Below, one piece after another: positions 1 to 9,672 of a stretch of DNA of 64,000 nt (positions within the stretch are counted from its first letter, which is position 1; each line of letters starts with the position of its first letter). The stretch covers positions 1 to 64,000 of the forward strand of contig JAPJBO010000374.1 in the NCBI GenBank assembly GCA_030068145.1, written 5' to 3'. The notes under the pieces are model-generated. The model was not told the origin of the DNA. It was given only the letters and a program-made list of their open reading frames with translations, and searched no databases. The stretch is from Diplonema papillatum (Eukaryota > Euglenozoa > Diplonemea > Diplonemida > Diplonemidae). A program made the translations under genes and the position numbers.

Positions 1-640
1 CCCCTGTCTGCAGACACTCAGGTTCCACGCTGATGATGGTCCGCCCTATGTGTCCGTGGCTTAAAGGACCGAAACACGGCGCAGACGGGACAGTGCGGCG
101 TTGAGCACAAACCCATTCCAAGCACGTTCTTGCAAACCCCCATTCCAGAAGGTACTTCGCGAAACGCGACTTGCTGCACTCAGCACGCAGGATTACTTCC
201 TTGCGCTCTTTTTCCTTTTGGTACTTCAACCATTGGTGCTGCACACGGCAACCCCATGTCCACTGTGCTCTGCCGGAGTTTACTTCGCAGATTGCCACCG
301 TAAAAAGAAGACAAGTCAGTGCTGCCTAGCGAGTCGCAGTCACAATCAGGGCGAGTGCCCTGAGTTTTTTAACTGATTGCTCAGACACGGTTGTAGGGGC
401 CTTCTCCCCGTGACGGATTCGCCTGAGCTCTAGTAGCACGGGGTGGTCCTGGCTGTGACGAGCTACGAACAGCCGCCTGACAAACCAGACTCACACCGCA
501 GTCCTGTCTGCAGACACTCAGGTTCCACGCTGATGATGGTCCGCCTATGTGTCCGTGGCTTAAAGGACCGAAACACGGCGCAGACGGGACCAGTGCGGTG
601 TTGTGAGCACATACCCATTCCAAGCACGTTCTTGCAATCC
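1..640. repeat. R500 tandem repeat, about 500-bp unit
   Basis: A block beginning CCTGTCTGCAGACACTCAGG at position 3 recurs at 503, giving a unit of about 500 bp. The same unit is present in about 1.4 copies at 61300-61990, with partial copies at 1459-1556, 3328-3380, 17041-17117, 20370-20450 and 59272-59730. Marker strings are CCGTGGCTTAAAGGACCG and CATTCCAAGCACGTTCTTGC. The short open frames in it are not conserved between copies, so I do not read it as coding. Confidence 0.85.
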
Positions 641-1458
641 CCCCTTCATAAGTTCAGTCCGTTGGGAATGGCTTACGGACGGAGCGTGACGTTACATTGC
701 GTTTATTTTTTCGTCTTAACAATGCAGCGGGTGTCATGAGGGGGGCCTTCCCTCACGAGGCGACACTGTTGCCCGCACCTTAATTGAGTTTCCCATGAGT
801 GGTAGGATTCGAGTTTTGGATTTCTGGTGATGCCCCTTCTGGGTTTCTGATGTTTTTCCTTAAGGAATTGCCTAGGAATTGGCTTGTGGAGGTGACTTTG
901 TCTTGTTTTTGCATTCTGCAGCCATTATTTCAGCCTAAACGAGCATCCGACCAACGTGTTAGCCGCCGCCGTAGGCCGCGCAGTCTCGAGAAAGAAGAGG
1001 GCCCGCAGCGTTACAAGGCGGCGATCCCCCGCGAGACGAGCTCGCCCCGCCCGCTGCAGCACCAACTCCGGTGCCGCCACTCACTGTAGCAGAGCCGCAA
1101 CCTGCAGCGCGCCTCCGCGTTCCCAGAGCCAAGACATCCACCGATAAGTGCAATTGATGCCACCCTCGATCAACCGCAGTTGAGCCGAGGGGAACAGTTG
1201 TTTTGCCCGCCGTAGCAGCGCGAAGAGAAGTGAGGAGACCGGAAACTCCCCGGAGAGATGGTCCCTGCGTCTATTCCTTGCTTTCGGGTAGGAATGGGGG
1301 ATGTGAGGTGAGAGCGACCTACCGACGACAGGCCGTCAGCCTTGTCATTTCGGATAGTGTGCCGACACACTATCCACCCCCTTTTATCCCGTGGCGGACA
1401 CCTGGCGGCATGGCAAACCATAAGAAAACAAGGCCCGAGACCCCCCTCCCATACCGGG
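641..1458. other. Non-genic repeat mosaic
   Basis: No gene is supported. Positions 840-957 are a diverged copy of a repeat duplicated at 18926-19442 (shared string TGTTTTTCCTTAAGGAATTG). Positions 753-788 (CGACACTGTTG then GCACCTTAATTGAG) recur at 4812-4842. A small perfect hairpin, GGATAGTGTG/CACACTATCC with a 4-nt loop, lies near 1351-1374. Confidence 0.6.
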
Positions 1459-2210
1459 CTGCTACGAACAGCCGCCTGACAAACCAGACTCACACCGCAG
1501 TCCTACTCAGGTTCCGCGCTGATGATGGTCCGCCTTATGTGTCCGTGGCTTGAGTAGAGAAGAGAACGAGTGTAAAAGAATGGAGGTAGCACAAACTACC
1601 AGACCAGCGGAGGCCACCGCAAAAAGATTTCTTACCTTTTCCTTATCCCTCAAAACCAGCACCAAAAACAACGACCCCAAATCCATCCAGTACGTATTAG
1701 CTTCAAAGGAACCCTTTCGACGAAGGTCACCCGGAGACTCGAAAATCCCGGATTCGCAAGCGAACTATAACTCTAACAACGACCCCCCTAATATGGTGTG
1801 ACCCACAGTAGAAACTTAACTTCCCATGAACATCCCCCGTACACCCCAAATAGGGTAAAATGGCGATTTTTGGCGATTTTTTGGTCGGTGAGAAAAAAAC
1901 ACGCAGTCTTCTTTCGCTGGGTCTTATTCTCCCAACAACGCTAGAACCGCATTTCGTCGAACGTCTTCCTCCAACGTCTCATTGTACTAGGCCGGCGCAA
2001 AAACCAAAGGGATGGGATATAAGACATTTGGTACTTCCCGTGAACTTCCCAAGTACTTCCCGAGTGCACCCCTTGTAAGGCCACCGGATCACACCATTCT
2101 AATCTAATCCGCAAATAACGCTAGACCCCCGTTTTGACGAAGGCCACCGAATACTCTGAAATCCCGGTTTCTCAAGCGAACTTCAACTCTAAATAAACTT
2201 GGCTAGCCGT
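1459..2210. repeat. Mosaic of three dispersed repeats
   Basis: A partial R500 copy (1459-1556) is followed by a repeat starting AGAGAAGAGAACGAGTGTAA (1555-1685). That second repeat recurs at 22278-22350 and several times in the 3' half of the kinase intron (62670-63165). It is followed by a repeat marked CGAAGGTCACCCGGAGACTC, seen also at 3420-3480, 58895-58950 and 60655-60725. No coding region is supported. Confidence 0.65.
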
Positions 2211-2347
2211 AGTTAAAGCGTGTAATCATGCCTACATCCGTCATACCACCCGCCTCCCAGCCTCAATGGTCAACCGGAGACCCCCCTCCGGCTGCACTTT
2301 CTTCGTGTAGTAGGGTGTCTTGTGGATGTGCATGGAAAAACAGGGTA

Positions 2348-2498
2348 GATCTTATTCTCTTGCATCGGGCCGTACCGTTAACCGCAATAGGTCTCCTAGG
2401 CTAAAAGCCTCTGGCTAATTTGTTCTGTCGGCCAGAGGCTTTTAGCCTAGGAGACCTATTGCGGTTAACGGTACGGCCCGATGCAAGAGAATGAGATC
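2348..2498. repeat. 68-bp near-perfect inverted repeat
   Basis: Positions 2348-2415 and 2431-2498 are reverse complements over 68 bp with one mismatch, separated by a 15-nt spacer (2416-2430). The arms start GATCTTATTCTCTTGCATCG. A transcript would fold into a single long hairpin. No copy elsewhere in the window was noticed, so it may be a small foldback element or a local inverted duplication. Confidence 0.95.
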
Positions 2499-2827
2499 CT
2501 GTGCAACGGGTTTGCGGACATGATCTGTCGGCGTAAGGGAAGTCGGCAAACTGGATCCGTAAGTTCGGGAAAAGGATTGGCTCTGAGGACGCAGTGCGGG
2601 TTTGGGTCTGGGCTCAGATTGAAGGTGCTGTGAGTGGCGCTCTCGGGTGCTACCCGCGGCTCCTGATTTCTTCCAGGCCCTTCTTGCGTGTTGTGCCCGC
2701 AATGAAGGTGTCAGCTTGGAACTGTTACGAACAAGAGGAATCCAACAGGTTAGTTAAACCACAGCATTTCGCTTCATCACAGCCCAAAACACCGAACCTC
2801 CAAACCACAATAAACGCTAATATGCAG

Positions 2828-3002
2828 GCGAGCAGTTCACGAAGGCGTTCATCCTGCGGTATTTCATGCCCGACGTCGCCCTGCAGTACTTCTCGGGCAA
2901 CCCAGAAATGCGCGCGTGGCTCGAAGTGAACAACAACTGGCGGTTCCTGCCGAGCTCGGTCACCGGCAAGAATCAACCGTCCATCGCCACGCCGCAAGCG
3001 AG
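2828..3002 (+). CDS. Orphan host-type exon, unknown protein
   Basis: An open stretch of about 58 codons with strong G/C at third positions, like the certain host genes here, is bounded by AATATGCAG upstream and GTATGCAAG downstream, good GT-AG borders. It reads from EQFTKAFILRYFMPDVALQY to an end near SIATPQA. I do not recognise the family, and no partner exon was found nearby on either side. The downstream GTATGC matches the second donor of the 14936-17410 gene. It could be a stranded exon of a decayed gene, or one exon of a gene with long introns. Confidence 0.4.
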
Positions 3003-3703
3003 GTATGCAAGAACTTGCCGTTTCCCGCCAGTCGGAACAATTTTTTACACAAGCGCCAGCTTGCAAGGAAATGCTCGACGATGCTTCCTGACAAAGAACC
3101 GAAGGGATCCCAAGTGCCAACCAGTTGATGCCTCCCTGGAGGCAGTCCTTAAATGAACGTTGGCAGCGGCTGAACCTAATCACATGCAGGTTAAATCGCA
3201 CAAACAAGAACACTCACCGAACCAGGTGAGATCCTAGTGTCGGTCACAAATTGTTTTGAACCTGACTTGCCAAAGCAAACAAGTAAATTATACACGAAAT
3301 AATCCACACATGCCCCCCCCCCCCCCGGGACCAGTGCGGTGTTGAGCACATACCCATTCCAAGCACGTTCTTGCAATCCCCCCCCCCCCCCCAAAAAAAA
3401 AAAAAAAGTTTTAAAAGAACCCATTCAACGAAGGTCACCCGGAGACTCTAAAATCCCGGATTTTCAAGCGAACTATAACTTTAAAAACTCTCCGCGCCGG
3501 AAGGAAATAGTGCCAGCTGCGAAAATACATAGAGTCACACTGTGTTAAAGGACCCGTAGCTTACATCCTTTGCGGTCTTTTTCTATTTTCTTATTAATAA
3601 CCCTGTGCTTGACCACTCCCTTCCGCTCCTTTCTACGAGATCCACGGCCGGCCCTTACTGCGCAGTCATTTGCTATCTTCCACTAAACCCTAGGTACCAG
3701 GGA
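3003..3703. other. Repeat mosaic with poly-C runs
   Basis: No gene is supported. It contains a C14 run (3313-3326), a partial R500 copy (3328-3380), another C run followed by an A run near 3378-3406, and a CACCCGGAGACTC repeat (3420-3480). The stretch near 3049-3105 (GCGCCAGCTTG then AATGCTCGACGA) recurs near 53652-53690. Confidence 0.6.
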
Positions 3704-3965
3704 AAGCCTGCTGCACGGAAGCCAAGCTTCACGTGTTCGGCGGTACTGCAGAGCCACGGGCCTACGGGTCAAGTCGCTACCGATTTCCCAAACTAAAGCA
3801 TCAAGGCTTGGCGCACCTTGGGGCTTGGCGCTCGCGCTGAACACAAGCTCGTCGAGACGGTCAGCCGCAGGGCAGAGCGGACGGGGTTGTGGCACTGTGC
3901 TGCCTCCGACTCAAGCTTTGCAAGCTGTGGTTGACCGTCACGTCCCTGGACAGGAGCGGCCTTTT
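3704..3965 (+). repeat. Dispersed repeat J, copy 1
   Basis: This ~260-bp sequence (marker AACACAAGCTCGTCGAGACG) recurs in direct orientation at 38130-38315, inside the ALDH intron, and in reverse complement at 32355-32590. It ends in a pyrimidine-rich tract (TTTTTCTTTT). No terminal inverted repeats or coding potential were seen. Confidence 0.75.
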
Positions 3966-3979
3966 TCTTTTTTCTTTTT

Positions 3980-4800
3980 TTCTTTTTCTTCTCTCTTCTT
4001 CTTCCACTAAACCCTATGCTTAGCCTTAGCTACTTCCCTTGCACTCCTTTCTTCAATCCAGCCGGTATTTTTCCTACGTCCACCGCAGTTTTTTTGCACG
4101 AATCCCTGTCGATAGCTACTCCCTCGCGCTCCTTTACGAGATCCACGGCCGGCCCTTACTACATCCCGTTCATATGGTTAGCCTTAGCTACTTCCCTTGC
4201 AATCCTTTCTACGATCCATAGCCGGTCTTTTTCCTACATCCGCTGCAGTCTTTTTGCACATGTCCCCGTAGATGGCCACTCCCTCGCGCTCCTTTACGAG
4301 ATCCACGGCCGGCCCTTACTACATCCCGTTCATATGCTTAGCCTTAGCCACTTCCCTTCACTCCTTTCTACGATCCATAGCCGGTCTTTTTCCTACATCC
4401 GCTGCAGTCTTTTTGCACAAGTCCCCGTAGATGGCCACTCCCTCGCGCTCCTTTACGAGATCCACGGCCGGCCCTTACTGCATCCCGTGCAGTCATTTGC
4501 CATTTTCCACTAACCCTATTAGTCTTAGCTACTCCCTGGCACTCCTTTCTAAGATCCATAGGCGGTCTCTTTCCTTCGTTTGCACAAAAGCAGCCACTCC
4601 CTCGCACTTCTTTACGAGATCCACGGCCGGCTGTTACTGCATCCCGTGCAGTCATTTGCCATGTTCCACTTAACCCTATGCTTAGTCTTAGCTACTCCCT
4701 GGCACTCCTTTCTACGATCCATAGCCGGTCTCTTTCCTACGTCCGTTGCCGTCGTTTGCACAAAAGCAGCCACTCCCTTGCGCTCCTTTGTACGAATTCG
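3980..4800. repeat. 160-bp tandem array
   Basis: The string CTTTACGAGATCCACGGCCG recurs at about 4132, 4292, 4451 and 4611, a period of 160 bp over four to five units. Each unit carries CTACTCCCT, GCGCTCCTTT and CTTTTTGCAC elements. Related single or partial units lie at 5205-5340, 9800-10290 and 11346-11815. The 165-codon frame at 4016-4513 is simply the repeat read through, because the unit contains few stops. Confidence 0.85.
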
Positions 4801-5566
4801 GCCTTCACGTGGCGACACTGTTGACCGCACCTTAATTGAGTCGCGGTCGCCGATCCCCGCCAGCATCATATACTTGATGCGACGCGGAACAAGTGCTGAC
4901 AGCACCGCCCGGCGAATAGAGGGCCACAAAAGTGGCAATTCGACCGGTCGGGGGGTGCTCAGCAGCCAATGGCCTGATGGCTGAGTGCACCGAAGCAGGG
5001 CTGCATCCTCGTGTTGTAGCCGTGTTGCGTATAAGGCTTCGTGGGGGCCTGGTCAACCACCTCATCACAATAGGCGCAAACTTTCTCGACCGTGATTGGA
5101 CAGTCGGGATGCCGGGCGCGGGTCTCCATGAAGAAGAGAAAAGTAAAGCAAGACCTGACCCCTGCACCTGCTGTCTCCTGCTTCGGCAGACGACACATAC
5201 TACACTATGCCTAGTCGTAGCTACTCCCTTGCACTCCTTTCTACGATCCATAGCCGGTCTCTTTTCTACGTCCGTTGCAGTCTTTTTGCACAAAAATCTT
5301 GTGCTTAGCTATTCACTCGGGCTCCTCTCCACGAGATCCTTACGGTCTTTTCTATTTTTTACGGACAACAGTCAGTTGCGAGACTGACAGGTGAGCAGCG
5401 CCACCTCCCCAAGCAAGCTCTCGGATCAAGCTGCGTGTGGTGCAGTTGTTTTACGGAATTGCCTGCGTACACTCCAGCTGCGTGCGGCTCCATTGCGAAG
5501 CTTGTGATGGCTGAGAGCGCACGTAACCAGGCCTGCATCCTCGTGTTGTAGCCGCGTTGTGCATAA
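4801..5566. repeat. Dispersed repeats L and M
   Basis: Repeat L (marker GCATCCTCGTGTTGTAGCCG) occurs at 4978-5028 and 5510-5560 and again at 22165-22235 and 38340-38400. Repeat M (marker CAGTTGCGAGACTGACAGGT) spans 5370-5510 and recurs at 21988-22125. M and L are adjacent both here and near 22 kb, so they are probably parts of one element. No gene is supported. Confidence 0.7.
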
Positions 5567-5800
5567 CATGCAGGGTCAAAACCTTGTGTCTTTTTGGAAA
5601 ACGCTGCCGCGGGGCCGATGGCCCCCAAGAAAAAATTGGAAAAAAAAACTTTTGCTCAACTTCACACTCTCCGCTTAGTCCACGGGGGTGCGTCAAGCAT
5701 TTTTTCCGGGTTACAAAAAAAACTTGGAAAAAAAAAAATTGCTCAACTTCCTCAAAAATTACTGCAGAGTTTGTTCCAAAATCTAAAATTCAAAATAACT
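5567..5800 (+). mobile_element. TIR-215 element, truncated composite copy
   Basis: The left terminus CATGCAGGGTCAAAACCTTG is intact, but no matching right terminus follows. The internal GCTCAACTTC block appears twice (near 5656 and 5740), suggesting that two copies recombined or that one was internally duplicated. Complete copies lie at 10793, 23307, 53341 and 59473. Confidence 0.75.
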
Positions 5801-5806
5801 ATTTTT

Positions 5807-5978
5807 TACCGGGAAACAAGAGTGCTTTTTTCCCCCGAGGGCTGTTTTCGCCCGAGGGCGTCAGCCCGAGGGCGAAAACAGCCCGAGGGGGAAAAGTTGG
5901 CCCGAAAAAATGTTTTCCCCTCGGGCGAAGCCCGAGGGGAAAACATTTTTTGAGGGCCAACACACTCTTTTTCCGGTA
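5807..5978. repeat. Nested foldback element
   Basis: The outer arms TACCGGGAAACAAGAGTG and CACTCTTTTTCCGGTA pair with small gaps. Inside lies a perfect 22-bp stem (5905-5926 with 5930-5951) around a 3-nt loop, flanked by a further GTTGGCCC/GGGCCAAC pairing. To its left is a second, imperfect hairpin built on CCCGAGGG motifs (about 5830-5890). The whole can fold into a branched hairpin. Confidence 0.85.
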
Positions 5979-6292
5979 AAACGTGATTTTTCTTCCGGGT
6001 GTGTACGTTTTTTTCCCGACCACAGCGCAAAGCAAGAAAGAAGAAACGTCACCAGATCTAAGCATGTGTGCAGGCAAATAACGACTAATGTGGGGGATGT
6101 GAAAGTCTATGGGCACACACACACATGCCCACGTGCTGTGCACTCGTCTCTGCTACTGCAGGGCGAGCGCGTTCCTTTTCACCACGACTCATGCTTGATG
6201 ACACAGAATTGGATGAGAAACTCTTGCTATGGCGCTCTGTCAACAGATTTTCGTGGGTGCTGTTATCAAAAATCACCGCAGTTTTTGTTCCA

Positions 6293-7806
6293 TTTTTTTT
6301 TTTTTTTTTTTTGGAGCGCGGGACACTGTACAAGCCATGTTGGTACAGCGGGGCTACCGGTATCCGGTTGCTTCCGGAGCGGGAGCCCAAAAAAATGCTT
6401 CTTCAGCACACAGTGAACGCCAGTCTCACTGCGACCTGGGCTGGCCTGCTAGCGAGCAGGTCCGACCAGGTAAAAAAACCCGCGATGCAGTGACACTACC
6501 CCCTGCAACAGGGTGGACCGCTTCGTCCGGTCGCGCCCCACCAGATGCAATGACTATTCTTGCCACCCCTTGGGCTACCTGAAAGCTCAATTGGTGGAAG
6601 AAGTCCTGGCAGGCGGCCGAAGCGGTCCGGTCTTCACGGAGGGCGCTTTTGCGGGCTATTTGCCGCAACTCCGTGAGTGCTCCAGGACACCACGCTCCGA
6701 AGGTGTCCACGACCAGCGGGACAGCGAGCCATTCCCGAGGGTTTGGCTCGTTGTCTATTATGCCGCGGTACTTGCCTTCTTTGACAGCTGTTGCGTAGGC
6801 TGTCGCCGCCCCCCCTGGCTTCTCCGCTGCCCTCTTAGCGTACTGGGGATTCGATGGCTGCAGGGGGAAGGTGACGGCGACATCTAACACAACGGTGGTG
6901 CCGTCCCGGACATAGCTGATGTCCGGGCGCTTCCGCTCCGTGTTCGAAAACACGGGGCGCTCGACCGCCGGGGCCAGCAAGCCACGGCGGGCGAAGTCAG
7001 CGATGACGTCGCGGAGTGCATTGTGCATTCTCGTCCGGCGGCCGCCGGAGAAGCAGCTCCGCGCATGCACTCCGTCAACGTCTGCCGAGCCTGTCCCGCA
7101 AAGGCGACAGATGCTCGGCATGGGGGCGATGGGCAGCCCCAGCCGGAGCCGGATGGCCACCGCGAGCTCCGCGGGGGATAGCCACAGCTTGGGGTCTGCC
7201 TCCGCGTTGCCGTAAAGCCACGCGGACGCATGTTGGCCGGAGCAGCTTTGGATCCGCGCCCGGACTTGGACCTGCTTCAGGGCCAGCGCCGACCCTTGGA
7301 GCTGGCCTGACCTGCCCAGCTCCTCAGTCATCGAGATGATGAGGGCCTTGCGCCGCTCGTCATGAACCGTCGCGGACCACACTTTCTGTCCACGTCCCCC
7401 GTAGTTATCCCGTGCCTGCAGAGCGTTCTGGATCTTCTCCAAAACGGTTTCGAAGGGTGCAAGGCGCGGGTCATCGAGGGACGCTAGGAAAGTGTCGTCC
7501 TCGTCCAGAAGCATGGCGTGCGGCAGCACGTAGGGGGTCACCAGGGATGGAAGGCAAGCCTCGCCGTCAAAGATGGCCGCGATATGCGCGATCGCCGCTG
7601 TGTCTGCACAGGAGTGCAGACCCAGGCCGCCTAGCCTGACGGGAAGGGAAGCCAGGGCCCAGGCGGAGGCGTCCGTCTCGATACCCGTGATCGTCGCCAA
7701 GCAAGACTGCGTGGCCTGATCGATGCAAGCGAAGTCGAAGACGGCCCCGACAGCGCGCATGAGGTGGACGACGCTGACGAAGCCGGCGCAGAACTTCAGC
7801 AGAGTC
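6293..7806 (-). mobile_element. 5'-truncated LINE with restriction-like endonuclease
   Basis: Read on the minus strand, a frame beginning about 7806 encodes the end of a reverse transcriptase, a zinc finger and a nuclease domain. It stops at 6426, followed by ~110 bp of 3' sequence and an A-run (T-run at about 6296-6312 on +). That arrangement is a poly(A)-ended LINE. The 5' side is cut at an A-run (7807-7825), which explains the run of lysines when the frame is read through. 5' truncation is the usual outcome of target-primed reverse transcription. Confidence 0.8.
6426..7806 (-). CDS. LINE reverse transcriptase C-terminus, zinc finger and nuclease
   Basis: The reading frame continues upstream to 7919, but the A-run at 7807-7825 marks the junction. 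Counting residues from 7919, the motif SLPVRLGGLGL (91-101) is the conserved segment after the reverse-transcriptase fingers and palm in many LINEs. CRLCGTGSADVDGVHARSC (271-289) is a Cys-Cys-His-Cys finger. RPDISYVRDGTTVVLDVAVT (331-350), with a later KYRG, fits the PD-(D/E)XK restriction-like endonuclease found at the C-terminus of R2/CRE-type and many protist LINEs. The polymerase active site (YxDD) is missing because of 5' truncation, so this copy cannot move by itself. The frame is otherwise open for about 460 codons, so insertion looks fairly recent. Confidence 0.8.
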
Positions 7807-7825
7807 AGTTTTTTTTTTTTTTTTG

Positions 7826-8901
7826 GTAACTGAGGGGAAAAATGCCTTACGCACTGACCACAAGCCGGACCAAACTTGCGAGTGTGGGACTGCCGCTTTT
7901 TCTGGCGGGATTTACCCACTAAAAAACCTTAACTCAGGATTAGTCGTTTAAGGAGCGGGAATCACCCGTGGACTCACATGGAGAGGCCAACCTCCATGCG
8001 GGACTTGGCCAGTCCTGACGCCCCCTCCCGTAGGGGTTCCAGTGGCGAGTTGGATTCCCCTACGCACTTCGGCAACGCGCGGCTCATCCTCCCTAAAGAC
8101 GAGGATGGTAACGGACCAGTCTGGGGGGCCTGGCGGGGCAACCTGGCAGACTGTGGCAGAAATCCGTTTGCGGGGCTCATCTTGCTCGAGGGGGCGACAC
8201 ACTCCGGAAGTGACTGTTCTGCGAGCAGTCTTGGAGTGGGCCCCGGGCAAGGTTGGTGTTCCTGGGTGTTGTGGGCGCTCTTGTTCAGGTTAGGGTCCTG
8301 ATGGCGGGCTTTTTTGGGGCGGTCTTTTTCACCCAGGAATGTGGAGCGGGGGGGGTCTTTTCGCTTCAACCGGGGCGGTGGCTGATGGGCGGCAATTATT
8401 ATTATTTCTGGGGGGGCTGGTGCCTTTTTCGGGGGGGGCGGTGGTGGCTGGACGTCCCCCGGGGGGGGACGTCCAGCACACCTTTCGCGACCGTGATGGG
8501 ACAGTCGGGATTGCCGGGGGCGGTCCCCTTTGATGAGAGTAGAAAAGAAAAGGCAAGCAATACTGCAGTCCGTCGTAACAGATTGTTGTTGCATATCAAG
8601 TTCAAACTTCTAAATTTACTACCACGCCGCGAAGGCCAGCAGGCGAAGGCAGGGAACACAAATAAATCGAGATCTCGGCCGCGGGGACAACCCGCGAGGG
8701 AGAAAAGGAAGTGCGCCGGCTCATCTGGTGATTCCCCGTGCTCGTCAGACTCCACAGCGGACGTGAAGCGCGCACCGGAGACAACCCGTACGCGTGGCAA
8801 GAAGCGACCGAAGCATGCCACGACTCGTGCAAAGTAGTCAGCAGCGGCTTGTGCAGTCCATCGTCACAGATCGTTGCTGCATATCAAGTACAAACTACTA
8901 C
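7826..8901. other. Unassigned, with a proline-rich minus-strand frame
   Basis: A 206-codon minus-strand frame (7974-8594) is rich in Pro, Lys and Ser and has no recognisable domain. It lies just upstream of the LINE fragment on the same strand and could be a remnant of a LINE N-terminal region, but nothing proves it. The palindrome GGACGTCCCCC/GGGGGGACGTCC lies at about 8450-8480. The stretch at 8565-8600 and that at 8858-8895 share a motif (ATCGTTGCTGCATATCAAGT) also found inverted near 27955-28000. Confidence 0.45.
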
Positions 8902-9672
8902 TAAACCCCCTACACGTATATTACTTACTTATTTATTAGTAAATAATACACGGGAAATCAAATAATAAACGAATCGATTTATGAAGCAAATAATAAGCGA
9001 ACTGTAAATTCGGCCGGATATTATTTGCTAACCACCCGCAAGGACCCTTCAACACACATGGACACACTCAAGAAAGAAATGATGGCACAGGCCAACGTGG
9101 AGGCCGAGATGGAGGAGGTGGTGGTTCTGGAGCAGGACGACAGCGACTACGTCAGCTCCGTGAACAGTGACGGGTCGGAGGCCGGGGACGTACTGTCACT
9201 CGACGACACAGAGGTCGCTGCTGCTGCGATCCAAGACGAAGGTGCAGCGCCAGAGGAGCGCGAAGATGAGAACGAGATGGACGACGAGGGAAGCGAAGCT
9301 GCCGAGAAAGAAGAGTCTAATGAAGCCGACGATGCCGATGCAGAAGAGGAACCCGCTGTTCCCCCTGCCAAAAAGGCCCGGTTGGAGGCTGTGCGGAGCG
9401 GGAGAAACGGAGCCCGTCGTGACTTTACTTTCAAGTCAAGTCCAAAACAAAGCTTGTGAACAAATTGGACACTCTCAGGGCGGAGCTGTCAACAGCGAAT
9501 GCCGCGCTGGCTGAATCAAAGAGGAAAACCCCCAGAGCCTCAGATGGTAAGGACCTCGTATCTTAGAACGCTCCAAAAATTAAATAAAATAAGTAAATAA
9601 TATCCGTGAAGTAAATAATATCCGTGAAGTAAATAATATCCGTGAGTAAATAATATACGTGTAGGGGGTTTA
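8902..9672. mobile_element. Inverted-repeat element F, copy 1, with passenger frame
   Basis: The left end TAAACCCCCTACACGTATAT and the right end are reverse complements. The right side carries three tandem copies of an 18-bp AAGTAAATAATATCCGTG unit. The same ends bound a second element at 28033-29944, which also shares the internal string AAACGAATCGATTTATGAA. The two share ends but not most of the interior. No clear target duplication flanks this copy (ACTAC on the left, CCATA on the right). No transposase is recognisable. Confidence 0.75.
9058..9459 (+). CDS. Acidic, coiled-coil-like passenger protein, unknown
   Basis: An ATG-initiated frame of 133 codons begins MDTLKKEMMAQANVEAEMEE and is very rich in Asp and Glu. 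It ends in a basic patch PPAKKARLEAVRSG, which resembles a nuclear localisation signal. After the stop, the +1 frame continues as KTKLVNKLDTLRAELSTANA, a plausible coiled coil, so a single-base loss near 9432-9440 may have cut a longer protein. It lies entirely inside inverted-repeat element F copy 1. It may be a DNA-transposon accessory protein or a captured host fragment. The family is not recognised. Confidence 0.45.
   Translation: MDTLKKEMMAQANVEAEMEEVVVLEQDDSDYVSSVNSDGSEAGDVLSLDDTEVAAAAIQDEGAAPEEREDENEMDDEGSEAAEKEESNEADDADAEEEPAVPPAKKARLEAVRSGRNGARRDFTFKSSPKQSL

Noticed and set aside
4016-4513. 165-codon repetitive frame
   Set aside because: It is the 160-bp array read through; related arrays do not keep the frame.
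8253-8837. 194-codon plus-strand frame
   Set aside because: Gly/Trp-rich low-complexity product over G-runs and a palindrome, no ATG context and no motif.
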